A DNA stretch of 57,793 nucleotides from Burkholderia sp. Bp8963 (lineage in GTDB: Bacteria; Pseudomonadota; Gammaproteobacteria; Burkholderiales; Burkholderiaceae): positions 1-57,793 of the forward strand of contig NZ_QTQP01000045.1 in NCBI RefSeq assembly GCF_003854275.1, given 5' to 3'. Both the position numbers and the translations under genes were made by a program. This document shows positions 27,789 to 36,550 of the stretch, piece after piece. The number at the start of each line of letters is the position of its first letter. The first letter of the stretch is position 1. The notes beneath the pieces were generated by a model that saw only the letters and a program-made list of their open reading frames with translations, did not search any database and was not told the DNA's origin.

Positions 27789-28931
27789 TTAGGGGTCCAG
27801 AAAGGCCTTCAAAAGGTCCGGGGTAACGTTGGGCAGGAGGGCGTCGACAGGAGACAGCGTGTAGCTGACATGGTCGTTAGACCAGACAAAGTTCGAGGCG
27901 CGCATTCCCGCCCAGAAAAGTGCGAGGTTCTTGTCCCCGGTACAGAGCATCAGACGTTCGTTGGGAAAAACCGCAAACAGGTTCATCAGTACCTCGAGCG
28001 AACGTAAATCAGCTAAAGCGTTATAGGCATCCTGCGCGGTGTAGCTCGCCGATGGCTTGAGCAGGCGCTTGGCCGGACTTGCGCCGTTGGCAGAGCAAAC
28101 TGCACTCAGCGCCGCTAGCACCACGAGCGATTTTTTAGGTACTCCGCACTCCTTGGCAACTGTAAGCACCTCGCTCCAGAGATTCTGCCTGCGACGTGCA
28201 CTAACAGGCGCTTGCAGGCATGGGGCGACGCGGAGCAGGAACCGCTCCTTGCGCACCATACTGTCCCGGGTGTCCTCCAGAAGGCCGATAACACCTTGAA
28301 GCCCACCCTTGCTGTCAGGGGTCAATTCTGCCAAGGGAAGCGCAGCCTTGATCTTGCGGCAGGCCTCTTCCCATTGCTCCTCGACGAACTCTGGACTCGG
28401 ACTCTCCCGGCGGTTTCCTTCCAAAGCGTAGAGTAACGGGTTGATCCGAACGCGCTCGCCCTGAAAGAAGTCGAGAAAGTCATGGTCGTCGTCCTTCGTC
28501 TTTTCGCCGCCTCGGAATCGGCTCACCAGTTCGCTGACGGTACATCGGTCGAGGAGAACCACCATATTGTCTCGGTGCGCGAGCCAGGATGGCAACCAAC
28601 CACCTCTGACGAGCCCGATGGCTCGTGTCGAGTAGACACTTTCCAATACAGAGTTACCGGAAGCGATCTCGTCTACGGTAATTTCTGGGATCGTACTCTC
28701 CAGAACACGGGCATCCTTCCAGATCAAAGGAATGACAACCTTATCGCCCAGTCTTTTGTCGAGTAGGTCAGCATATCGGAGCGGTTGAAACTCGACTCCA
28801 ACGAACGTGGCACTGCGCCCCGTGGGCGCTCCTGCTGGATCAACCTCGATGTATTTCAATACCCCTGTCGGCTCGCTACTGGGCAGCTCGGGGCACTCGA
28901 TTATTGGGTGATTCGACATGACGACGCTCAT
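27789..28931 (-). CDS. Unrecognised protein, possible PIN-like fold
   Basis: 380 residues that I cannot place in a family. Segments NMVVLLDRCTVSEL (about 125-138) and LMLCTGDKNLALFW (about 335-348) are a hydrophobic strand followed by Asp, and could be the first and last acidic positions of a PIN-like ribonuclease; the evidence is thin. The middle is helical. The start may be ATG 28931 or ATG 28919 (MSNHPIIECPEL); no clear ribosome-binding site decides it. It faces the PIN gene tail to tail. Confidence 0.6.
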   Translation of the reverse strand: MSVVMSNHPIIECPELPSSEPTGVLKYIEVDPAGAPTGRSATFVGVEFQPLRYADLLDKRLGDKVVIPLIWKDARVLESTIPEITVDEIASGNSVLESVYSTRAIGLVRGGWLPSWLAHRDNMVVLLDRCTVSELVSRFRGGEKTKDDDHDFLDFFQGERVRINPLLYALEGNRRESPSPEFVEEQWEEACRKIKAALPLAELTPDSKGGLQGVIGLLEDTRDSMVRKERFLLRVAPCLQAPVSARRRQNLWSEVLTVAKECGVPKKSLVVLAALSAVCSANGASPAKRLLKPSASYTAQDAYNALADLRSLEVLMNLFAVFPNERLMLCTGDKNLALFWAGMRASNFVWSNDHVSYTLSPVDALLPNVTPDLLKAFLDP

Positions 28932-29321
28932 CGGAAAGTGCGTGGTGCCTTAAGTGGGAGGCCGGCAGCGACAGAACACCTACGCTGCGCACGGCAGCAC
29001 CTGCTGGTTTGGACAGGCGCGTTTCTAACGACTCAAACGACAATGATGCCTACCGCAGTGGGAACCCGATTGCCGTCAAAGGGCCGTCATGAACAGACGG
29101 TGCTGGGGCAGCGCTTACCACCGAATCCGTAGTGGTAAAGGTCAAACAGGGTGCTCGCGGCTGTTCCGGGAATTCCCTTGTTGCCATAGCCGGTGCATTC
29201 GCGAGCGCTGACGTGGGGCGGACCATTGACGCCGATCAAGCTCATCAGACCTGTATCACACGCATCCATCTTCTCCGCCGTGGCTTGGGTGGGGTTCTGT
29301 CAAGCCTCGATCTACCCACTT
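28932..29321 (-). other. Gap between two minus-strand genes
   Basis: 390 bases, mostly without recognisable genes apart from the short Cys-containing frame listed separately. It contains TTAAGTGGGAG at 28950-28960, an 11-mer also present at 10407-10417; this may be shared IS debris or chance. Confidence 0.45.
29087..29269 (-). CDS. Short Cys-containing ORF, 60 residues, doubtful
   Basis: An open frame from ATG 29269 with GGAGA just before it. It contains four cysteines, a GPPHVSARECTGYGNKGI stretch and an FGGKRCPSTVCS end. The sequence looks protein-like rather than random, but I recognise no family. It could be the tail of a lost gene or a small secreted-type protein, although no signal peptide is visible. 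Confidence 0.3.
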   Translation of the reverse strand: MDACDTGLMSLIGVNGPPHVSARECTGYGNKGIPGTAASTLFDLYHYGFGGKRCPSTVCS

Positions 29322-31109
29322 CTAGTTGGAACGGACGGGAGGGAATTTTTGTTTCCCAATTCTCGGCTTGATCCTCCGGAACCGCTCGCGCTTGTGTTCT
29401 TCGTCAAAATGGGCGAGCGCTGGCTTAACGAGGTCGCTGCGCGAGACAATGCCAATAAGTCTCATGGACGCACGATCGGTTACCACGGGCAGGCGTTCGA
29501 GGCTGTGAATTGCCAGCCGAGTTGCGATTTGTCGGCAAGTTTCCTCTGCCAGGGCGACGTCAGGGGCGCGCTGAGAAAACAGTGATCTGAGCGTCATGTG
29601 TTTTGCGTCTTCGCTCACAGCGTCGAGAATTGCTCGATCTACGACGCCGACTACGGAGCCGGCACTGACGACCGGCCATGCTCGCCGTGTTTGCGTATTA
29701 CCGAAGTAGGTTGCAAGAGCATCACCGACCGTAGTGGCGGCATCAATCGCCTCGACGTCGCGGGACATGACCTCATCAACGTAGTGGCGCTCGAGCGGAT
29801 CCACGCCGTATTCCCGATAAATGTGATAGCCCCGGCGTGCAATCTTTTCGGTCATGATCGACCGCTTCATCACGACGGTCGCGAAACCATGCGCGACGAG
29901 CGTCGCCCCGAGCAGCGGCAGTAGCGCGTTCGTGTCGTGTGTGAGGCCGAACGCGAACACGATCGCCGTCAATGGTGCGCCAAGCGTCGCGCCGAGCGTC
30001 GCTGCCATGCAGACGAGAGGCCAAAGCGCGGGTTCATTGCCAGGCAAGACATGACCAAGTACAACGCCAAGCCCTGCGCCAAGCATCAACAATGGCGCGA
30101 GCACGCCACCGGACGTGCCGGAGCCGAGCGCGATCACCCACATCACTGCCTTGACGAGCAGCAGCGCGAGCGCAACCTGTAACGCAATGTGCTGGTGCAG
30201 CAGGTCGCCGATCACGTCATAGCCCACGCCGAGTGCACGCGGCTCGATAAAACCGCCGATGCCGACAGCAATGCCGCCCAATGCCGGCCACCACATCCAG
30301 TGAATCGGCAATTTTCCGAACAAGTCCTCAACCTTGTAGAGCGCAGCTGACAATCCGGACGCAAGCGCGCCGGAGAGGAGGCCTGCGATTAAGCACGAGA
30401 ACAGTGATACCGCACTAGCTGGCGCAGTTTCTAGAGGAAATAGCGGGGCGGTGCCGAAGAACACCACTCGCGCGAACCCAGCGACCGTGCATGCGAGTGC
30501 GACGGGCAGGAAGCTCCGTGGGCGCCATTCGAACAGCAGCAATTCAACGGCAAGCAATACCGCCGCGACCGGCGTGCCGAACACAGCAGTCATGCCTGCC
30601 GTTGCACCCGCAACGAGTAATGTTTTTCGCTCGGCAGCCGTGAGCTTCACGAATTGTGCAAGCAGCGATCCGATTGCACCCCCCGTCATAATAATCGGCC
30701 CCTCCGCGCCAAACGGTCCACCACTGCCAATCACGATGCCCGACGACAGTGGCTTCAGGATCGCGACCTTCGGCGACATGCGGCTCTTGCCGAACAGGAT
30801 CGCCTCGATCGCTTCCGGAATGCCGTGGCCGCGAATCTTTTCGGAACCGAAGCGAGCCATCATCCCGACGATCAGCCCGCCGATCACCGGCACCACGATG
30901 ACCCATGCGCCGAGCGTGTTGTGCGCAGGGGAGCGGTCCGCGAACGAGAACGCGCCATAAAAGAAAATGTTCGTGAACAGATGAATCAGGCTCAACAAGA
31001 CGATCGCCGCGAGCGTGGCGAGCAAGCCGATGACGGTTGCCAATACTGAAATGCCCGGAAGTCGCGCGTTCGAGGCGAAATCGCGCTTGTGGGCGTCTAG
31101 GTGACTCAT
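29322..31109 (-). CDS. ClC-family chloride channel/antiporter with CBS pair, island copy
   Basis: 595 residues: an intact ClC membrane domain (about 20-420) and a C-terminal CBS pair (about 440-565). The selectivity-filter loop GSGGPFGAEGP carries the gating Glu; GSGTSGGVLAP and the LGATLGAPLTAI segment are also typical. The protein moves Cl- (or exchanges Cl-/H+) across the inner membrane, and CBS domains usually sense nucleotides. A second, truncated clc gene at the right end of the island matches its first ~150 residues closely at both protein and DNA level. A MarR-type palindrome lies about 200 bp upstream. The gene has no marR next to it, unlike the resident copy. Confidence 0.9.
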   Translation of the reverse strand: MSHLDAHKRDFASNARLPGISVLATVIGLLATLAAIVLLSLIHLFTNIFFYGAFSFADRSPAHNTLGAWVIVVPVIGGLIVGMMARFGSEKIRGHGIPEAIEAILFGKSRMSPKVAILKPLSSGIVIGSGGPFGAEGPIIMTGGAIGSLLAQFVKLTAAERKTLLVAGATAGMTAVFGTPVAAVLLAVELLLFEWRPRSFLPVALACTVAGFARVVFFGTAPLFPLETAPASAVSLFSCLIAGLLSGALASGLSAALYKVEDLFGKLPIHWMWWPALGGIAVGIGGFIEPRALGVGYDVIGDLLHQHIALQVALALLLVKAVMWVIALGSGTSGGVLAPLLMLGAGLGVVLGHVLPGNEPALWPLVCMAATLGATLGAPLTAIVFAFGLTHDTNALLPLLGATLVAHGFATVVMKRSIMTEKIARRGYHIYREYGVDPLERHYVDEVMSRDVEAIDAATTVGDALATYFGNTQTRRAWPVVSAGSVVGVVDRAILDAVSEDAKHMTLRSLFSQRAPDVALAEETCRQIATRLAIHSLERLPVVTDRASMRLIGIVSRSDLVKPALAHFDEEHKRERFRRIKPRIGKQKFPPVRSN

Positions 31110-31873
31110 GAGGGTTCAATCCGGAAAGCGTTAAGCGTAGCGACGCGTCAATTCAAATCAATCGTATCGGCTCTATTGACGCACTGCGGTAGGTAACTGT
31201 GGCCATGCAAACCACGACTCGCCCGGCGGTGGCGCAGCCATCAAGAAAATAGGGGGCGATCTGCGACCACGATAGGCGCACCAAGTCACCGGTGGCAGCG
31301 ATAAATTATATCTCATTGTGATATAAATTTGTGCCATAGGTTTCGGATGGGCGGTGGCTCGTTAGGACAAGGCGGACTGGGCCTGATCGCCCTGCAACGG
31401 GACGGGAGCGTGGATATATGAGGCAGTCGAGCCGGTAAGAACGCTTCTCGTTACGGTTTGCGGGTTTGCTACAACGTATTGGCGCACGAGCCGACTGCCA
31501 TGTGGCGGCACAAAAAGGCGACGCGGGGGAGTAGTCGAGATTGCAACGTAGATACCGCTGAGCGAGATGTGCGTGTGGAAGGTCGGAGAGAGGGTGGCTC
31601 GGGGAAAGATGAGACTGTGCTCGCGCGCTTGACGTTTGACCGGCGGGTCCGAGGAGGGCGGACGAGCGCAAGAAATCTTATCGATAGGGGAGCTCTTGGG
31701 AATAGAAGCAGTTGCTGCAAATGTCAGAGCTGCAGATGTGCGCGATTCGGCGGCCTTGTCGAACATATAAATGTCAACGGATATTTTCAGCACGAGGCAA
31801 TTCCAGGGCTAGAATGGGAGCTGCGAAAAGAAGAAAGCGCGGAGGGCCCGCGCTAATACAACGTGAGAGACCT
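31110..31873. other. Regulatory gap between clc and the RloC-like gene
   Basis: About 760 bases between divergent genes. It contains the MarR-type palindrome described separately. Open frames of 80-140 codons at 31362-31856 on both strands overlap each other and look like chance frames. Promoters for both genes should lie here, but none is certain. Confidence 0.5.
31308..31324. promoter_or_regulatory. MarR-type operator upstream of the island clc
   Basis: ATATCTCATTGTGATAT, an imperfect palindrome (ATATC-N7-GATAT, one arm mismatch) in an AT-rich context. It closely resembles sites at 37000-37018, before marR, and 38318-38334, before the HPP-CBS gene. The resident MarR protein is the likely ligand. 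Confidence 0.65.
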
Positions 31874-34498
31874 ATGCAAGACGAAAAAGATGGGGCAAAA
31901 CTCCCGGCTGTAGAGGCTGATCCAATCGAGCAATGGTTATCTGAAAGGCATAAGTGGCTGCAGACGGCCGCTGCCAAGATGGTTCAAAGTAGGTCGATGC
32001 CCGACGCGGAGACGATCTGCCACCTCGCCGATCTGTGCCTAGCGGAGGCGTCTAACCAGCCAAACCCCTCCTTTGAGGCAGTTGCACCTGGCTCAATCGC
32101 GCAGGCCGCCAGTCAAAGGCCGGTTCGTTTGCTCAAAATCAGCGACATCTCCGGCGTGAACGCCATCAAACCTGGCGCCACATTAGAATTTGCCGCGCAA
32201 GGCATCACGGTAATTTACGGCTCAAACGGTTCTGGCAAGAGTGGCTTCTCGCGGTTGATTAAGCAGATCTGCGGTTCCAGGGCGAAGGAAGATTTGCTCG
32301 GTAACGTCTTCGACGACAAGAACCCAGAGCCTTCCGCTCGTGTTGTTATCGGTGCCGGAGACGTTGAAAGGGAGGGCGAGTGGACGCTTTCTCGTGGTCC
32401 AGTCCCTGCACTGCGTCACGTTCACGTGTTCGACTCGAGTGTCGCATCGCTTTACTTCGGACCGAAGAACGAAGCGACATACGAGCCTTCGCGGATGAGA
32501 TTCATTTCTTCGCTCATCAAAACTTGCGACAACGTGGCGACCGAGCTGAATGAGCGGAAGGCTAAATTGCAGTCGACGTTGCCCAAGTTTCCGGCTGACC
32601 TGGCCGAGACACCAGCCGCGAAGTGGCTGAGTGGATTGAAGGCGGGAACGAGTGCTGCGGCCATCGAAGGGGCGTGTCGGTATACCGACGAGATGGATCA
32701 GGAGCGCATCGCCGGCGAAGCAACTCTGGCCGAAAAAGACATCCCGGGACGAGTGAAAACAATTGAGCGAGAAATTGTTGCAGTCGGCAACGTTCAGAAG
32801 CTAGTTGAAGGGTGGAAAACTGAACTGGGTGACGACAAGCTGGCAGCGATAGTGGGCGCGCGAGTGGACGCGCAGAAAAAACGAAAGCTCGCAACTGAGG
32901 ATGCGGCGAAGGTGTTCGCCGGCGCTCCGCTGGACGGCGTAGGGCAGGAATCATGGCGGCAGCTTTGGGAGAAGGCACGGGAATACTCTCTTTCGCATGC
33001 ATACAAGGAAAGCGAATATCCGAACACTGAAGGTGATGCTAAATGCGTCCTATGCCAACAGCAGCTTGATGCTGACGCGCGAGTTCGCCTTAGAAGCTTC
33101 GAGTCGTTTGTGAAAGGAGCATTGGAGAAAGACGCCAAGGAAGCAGAACGAAAACTAAGCGATTCCGTCAAGGGGCTACCGAAGTTGCCGAGTAGCGAGG
33201 CGTGGGTCGCAAGCGTCGGAGCCATCAAACTCGACGAGGCGAATGCGTCGGGCTGGCTCGATGTACTGTTGGCACGGCGCAACGCCGCAGAGACTGCAGT
33301 CGATATTGCTGCGCTGCCTCCGATTGACTGGAATGTCGTTGAAGCGTGTGTTGCAACGGTTACGACCGCGCTTAACAGCGAGAAGAAGGCGCTGATGGAG
33401 TTGCTGCAGGACGGGAAGCGCAAGCAACTGACCGCGCGCGTGCAAGAACTTCTCGGAACTCAATGGCTATCGCGTGAAAAGGAAGCGATTGAGGTTGAGG
33501 TAAATAGACTAAACATGATGGCAGCCTTAACCAAGGCCATTACGCTCACCTCAACCGGGTTGCTGACGAAAAAGAATACGGAGCTATCCGAGCAGGAGCT
33601 TAAGAGTGGTTACCAGGACCGGTTCTCCTGGGAGCTGAAGGCATTGGGGGGGGGCCGCCTGCCTGTAGAGCCGCGAAGTAAGCAGCAAGGTAAGGGGAAG
33701 GTTACGTTTACCTTGACCATCAAAGAGGCTAGCGATGATGTTAAGGCCGAAGCGATACTGAGTGAGGGCGAACGAAGAATCATTGCGCTGGCGGCCTTCC
33801 TTGCTGATATCGCGGGATCCGGCAATCTCACGCCATTTGTCTTTGATGACCCGATTTCGTCCCTTGACCAGGATTTCGAGGAGCACGTGGTCGAACGACT
33901 CGTGAGACTTGCGCAAGAGCGCCAAGTGATCGTATTCACTCACCGACTTTCGCTACTTGCGTTGGTCGAAACGGTGGTCAGAAAATTGAAGGTTCAGGCC
34001 GACCTCGAAAAGAAGCCGTCGCCTGTCGAACTCCAAACGACTTCGCTGCGTCGTTTGGGCAAGAGTGCTGGATTGATCGCCGATTTCAGTGTTCGGGATA
34101 CAAAGCCTGAGAAGGCATTGAACAAGCTTAGGGATGAAACGCTAAAGGGCTTACGGAAGTCATATGCGGCAGGTGACGTCGCGGCGTATGAGGAACGTGC
34201 GAAGAGCTTTTGTAGTGACTTCCGGATACTCGTCGAACGCTGCGTCGAATTGATACTCCTCAACGAGATCATCGTGCGTTTTCGCCGGAGCATTACGACC
34301 CAAGGAAGAATCGGTGCGCTGGCAAAAATCCACGCAGCCGACTGCGCGATGATTGATGAATTGATGACTCGCTACTCGGTGTTCGAGCATTCGCAGTCGG
34401 GGGAATTGCCGGCACAATGCCCCGACATCGAGACGCTTGAGAAGGACCATGAGTTGTTGGCGCAATGGGTCAAAGAGTTTGGCGCGCGAGCGGTGTGA
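31874..34498 (+). CDS. RloC/PrrC-like ATPase, candidate anticodon nuclease
   Basis: 874 residues with an ABC/Rad50-type ATPase split by a helical insertion. Walker A is YGSNGSGKS (K122), the ABC signature is LSEGERRIIAL (about 629-639), Walker B is FVFDDPISSLD (about 655-665), followed by VIVFTHRL. A CVLC pair (C391, C394) in the coiled-coil part resembles the RloC zinc hook. In the C-terminal domain R784, E788 and H820 have the spacing 0/+4/+36, the same as the Arg-Glu-His triad of the tRNA anticodon nuclease PrrC. This suggests a translation-blocking toxin, but no restriction-modification genes lie nearby. An R-x5-H motif (RYSVFEH) offers a HEPN alternative. The start is ATG 31874; the frame is open further upstream. 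Confidence 0.75.
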   Translation: MQDEKDGAKLPAVEADPIEQWLSERHKWLQTAAAKMVQSRSMPDAETICHLADLCLAEASNQPNPSFEAVAPGSIAQAASQRPVRLLKISDISGVNAIKPGATLEFAAQGITVIYGSNGSGKSGFSRLIKQICGSRAKEDLLGNVFDDKNPEPSARVVIGAGDVEREGEWTLSRGPVPALRHVHVFDSSVASLYFGPKNEATYEPSRMRFISSLIKTCDNVATELNERKAKLQSTLPKFPADLAETPAAKWLSGLKAGTSAAAIEGACRYTDEMDQERIAGEATLAEKDIPGRVKTIEREIVAVGNVQKLVEGWKTELGDDKLAAIVGARVDAQKKRKLATEDAAKVFAGAPLDGVGQESWRQLWEKAREYSLSHAYKESEYPNTEGDAKCVLCQQQLDADARVRLRSFESFVKGALEKDAKEAERKLSDSVKGLPKLPSSEAWVASVGAIKLDEANASGWLDVLLARRNAAETAVDIAALPPIDWNVVEACVATVTTALNSEKKALMELLQDGKRKQLTARVQELLGTQWLSREKEAIEVEVNRLNMMAALTKAITLTSTGLLTKKNTELSEQELKSGYQDRFSWELKALGGGRLPVEPRSKQQGKGKVTFTLTIKEASDDVKAEAILSEGERRIIALAAFLADIAGSGNLTPFVFDDPISSLDQDFEEHVVERLVRLAQERQVIVFTHRLSLLALVETVVRKLKVQADLEKKPSPVELQTTSLRRLGKSAGLIADFSVRDTKPEKALNKLRDETLKGLRKSYAAGDVAAYEERAKSFCSDFRILVERCVELILLNEIIVRFRRSITTQGRIGALAKIHAADCAMIDELMTRYSVFEHSQSGELPAQCPDIETLEKDHELLAQWVKEFGARAV

Positions 34499-34505
34499 AC
34501 GCCCG

Positions 34506-34685
34506 TCACCGAGGACGATATGCCCCTCCGAGGAACTGCGGTATGACATGTTCCAGCGTGAGCCGTGATGAGTCGACCGGTTGTCGACAGTAAATGCAGC
34601 GTTTCATGTCGATGCGTGGTTGCCAGTCAGTTTCGAGGGGCCTCGGCGAGAATGCCTCGTTTGCCGTTACTTTCTTGCTCGATGA
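34506..34685 (-). pseudogene. HNH endonuclease remnant
   Basis: The minus strand reads KRCIYCRQPVDSSRL followed by TLEHVIPQFLGG and stops after AYRPR at 34506-34508. A CxxC knuckle followed by LTLEHVIPQ is the first half of an HNH endonuclease. The second Cys pair and the rest of the domain are missing, so it is probably a truncated gene. An ATG lies at 34607, and the frame remains open to about 34685. It faces the RloC-like gene tail to tail. Confidence 0.55.
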
Positions 34686-34703
34686 ACTTCTGGCGCCGCC
34701 GTG

Positions 34704-35084
34704 CTACTGCCTGGCGCGATGGTTGGTCGGCTGAACGATCAGGGAGTGGCAACACTTTACCGTCGAACTACCAACACTCGGAATGTCGCAAAGTAGCTCA
34801 TACTCGGACGTGGTACTGACCGTCGATCGAAAGTAGGCCCTCATCGAAGGGAGTATGGATATCGGCGCGCAAAAGCGGCCGGCGTTCATCCACTCGTACG
34901 TCCACCAATGTCCGTCCGGTTCAAGTCGCGCCGGATTCGAGTTCTGCCAGAACGTTTTGGATCGCCGGGCAACGTTCTGGAGCGTCGCTCCGAGGATGTG
35001 CTCTATTTCCTGAAAGGAAAGCGTAGCCGAATCTGTGGTGAGTGCTCGAAAGTAGCGACCAAGCGGCCTATAGTCTCTGATCAT
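34704..35084 (-). CDS. DUF7662-like small protein
   Basis: 126 residues from ATG 35084. The order YRPLGRYFRAL, then LSFQEIEHILGATL, ARRSKTFWQNS and WMNAGR matches the DUF7662 pattern: a Y-x-P-L start, an L-x-F-x-E-I-E-x-I-L-G helix, an A-R-x-x-x-x-W-W-like helix, then W-x-x-A-G. The function of the domain is unknown to me; such proteins are often found next to restriction or mobile genes. A G-rich stretch precedes the ATG. The last ~40 residues do not fit the domain and may come from a frame change or fusion. Confidence 0.6.
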   Translation of the reverse strand: MIRDYRPLGRYFRALTTDSATLSFQEIEHILGATLQNVARRSKTFWQNSNPARLEPDGHWWTYEWMNAGRFCAPISILPSMRAYFRSTVSTTSEYELLCDIPSVGSSTVKCCHSLIVQPTNHRARQ

Positions 35085-35240
35085 GGAAGCCCCCGTGTTC
35101 CGCTCACAGTGCTGTCGCGGGGCCATTCGACACCGCTGCATCTATTACGCCACAAAAAATCTGATGGGCCGACCACCAAGCCGATGCTGTTGCTGTAGAT
35201 GGCCGCAGCGGGCCCGTGTGAAGGGTGACGGCGTGCCTCA

Positions 35241-35717
35241 CTAGATCGTGCTCTCAAACAACAGCGAAAGCGGTACATTGAGGGCGCTGGCAACAATATC
35301 GAGGGTATTGATCGAGACGTCTTGATCGGTACTCTCAAGCACCCAAGCGTAGCCACGAACGAATCCGCATAACCGGTTCAACCCCTCCTGTGAAAGGTCC
35401 AAGCGTTCACGAAGGGTGACGAGGTTTTCTGAGAGCGTCGCGCGTATTCCGTTCTTACGTCTCCGGGGCTTCGTGACGCCAGCATCCTTGGAAAGCAGGC
35501 AACAGATATCGACGTTCAGTGCGACTGCCAGCCGAATTATCGTGTCCAATCGAGTGTTCGCTGCGCGTGCCTCTATCAAGAAAAGCGAGTTGCGGCTTAT
35601 TCCTGCTGATTCCGCAAGTTCTGTCCGCGACAGGCCCAACTCTGTCCTGATAGCAATGACGCGCGACGACACAACCTGACGCCCCTCAAGATGGTCGGTA
35701 GCCTTCAAGATTGACAC
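35241..35717 (-). CDS. XRE-family regulator with two HTH domains
   Basis: 158 residues from a GTG at 35717. Two Cro/C1-type helix-turn-helix domains are in tandem: RTELGLSRTELAESAGISRN (about 24-43) and RERLDLSQEGLNRLCGF (about 103-119), each followed by the usual LIRLAVALNV or LDIVASALNV helix. Two HTHs in one chain let it bind as a pseudo-dimer. It is the last gene before the right island boundary and points inward; it could control the small genes beyond it or an island function. No operator could be identified with certainty. Confidence 0.8.
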   Translation of the reverse strand: MSILKATDHLEGRQVVSSRVIAIRTELGLSRTELAESAGISRNSLFLIEARAANTRLDTIIRLAVALNVDICCLLSKDAGVTKPRRRKNGIRATLSENLVTLRERLDLSQEGLNRLCGFVRGYAWVLESTDQDVSINTLDIVASALNVPLSLLFESTI

Positions 35718-36010
35718 TTTGTTATCAATTCTGACGCCCGTATCCTAACCGATCGCGCTACCGAACAGTTGGTTACTGGCACTCTGTCAATACAGGCGCA
35801 AACGAAGTAGGGGGTGGCCGCCTGTTCCTGATTTATGAGTGAAACTCATGGGCGGGATGGTCAACGGCGGAACCCCGGCAGAACTGGGTTTTTTTGAAGC
35901 CCTGTTTATTGCACAAAGATGGTGCGTGATAGGGCCGTGGCGCGGGCGCACAGGCGAGATTTTTGGGCCGTTAGCCCCTTACAGCAAGGGTTTTAGCCAA
36001 TTTGTCGCAC
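35718..36010. other. Region between XRE gene and island boundary
   Basis: About 290 bases without a gene. The XRE promoter should lie at its left end. No integrase gene or tRNA 3' end was found at this boundary. Confidence 0.5.
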
Positions 36011-36074
36011 GCTAGACTTGACTAGCAAAAAAACCCAGAAAAGGCGGATGTAGAACTACTTTCGGGTTTTTTTT
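36011..36074. repeat. Inverted repeats at the island/clc junction
   Basis: Two nested features abut the point where clc similarity ends. GCTAG / CTAGC with a 6-base loop lies at 36011-36026, and AAAAAAACCC / GGGTTTTTTT at 36027-36036 and 36064-36073, a perfect 10-base pair of arms 27 bases apart. The right arm touches the last clc-derived base (about 36072). They could be a mobile-element end, a recombination site or a terminator-like hairpin. Confidence 0.55.
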
Positions 36075-36530
36075 CACGCACTGCGCGAGCAGCGAGCCGA
36101 GTGCGCCGCCCGTCATGATGATCGGCCCCTCGGCGCCAAACGGTCCACCACTGCCGATCACGACGCCGGACGACAGCGGCTTCAGGATCGCGACCTTCGG
36201 CGACATCCGGCTCTTGCCGAACAGGATCGCCTCGATCGCTTCGGGAATGCCGTGGCCGCGGATCTTTTCGGAGCCGAAGCGCGCCATCATCCCGACGATC
36301 AGCCCGCCGATCACCGGCACCACGATCACCCAGGCGCCGAGCGTATTGCCCGCGGGCGAGCGGTCGGCGAACGAAAACTGCTGGAAGAAGAACAGGTTCG
36401 TGAACAGGTGGATCAGGCTCAACAGCACGAATGCGGCGAGCGTGCTGAGCCCGCCGATCACGGCGGCGAGCAGTGCTATCCTGGGCAGGCGGTCGTTGGT
36501 CGAGAAATCGCGTTTGTGCGGGGCGTTCAT
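36012..36530 (-). pseudogene. Truncated resident clc gene (N-terminal ~153 codons)
   Basis: The first ~153 residues match the island ClC closely (SFADRSPAGNTLGAWVIVV, RFGSEKIRGHGIPEAIEAI, GSGGPFGAEGPIIMTGG). Similarity ends after LLAQCVK at about 36072; the frame then runs 19 unrelated residues to a TAG. Nearly all membrane helices and both CBS domains are lost, so it cannot work as a channel. It lies 20 bp downstream of marR on the same strand, so marR-clc was probably an operon before the island arrived. The missing 3' part is not in the window and may lie left of position 1. Confidence 0.85.
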
Positions 36531-36550
36531 CGGTGTGGCGAAAGCAAGAG

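Noticed and set aside
10407..28960. Shared 11-mer TTAAGTGGGAG at 10407-10417 and 28950-28960
   Set aside because: Too short to prove related ends; flanking bases differ after a few positions. It may be common IS debris or chance.
31362..31856. Overlapping 130-144-codon frames on both strands before the RloC-like gene
   Set aside because: They overlap each other on opposite strands, lie in the regulatory gap, and have no recognisable motif.
31874..34607. Septu (PtuA/PtuB) reading of the ATPase plus HNH remnant
   Set aside because: The ATPase is too long, the HNH part is opposite in orientation and truncated, and the RloC-like features fit better.
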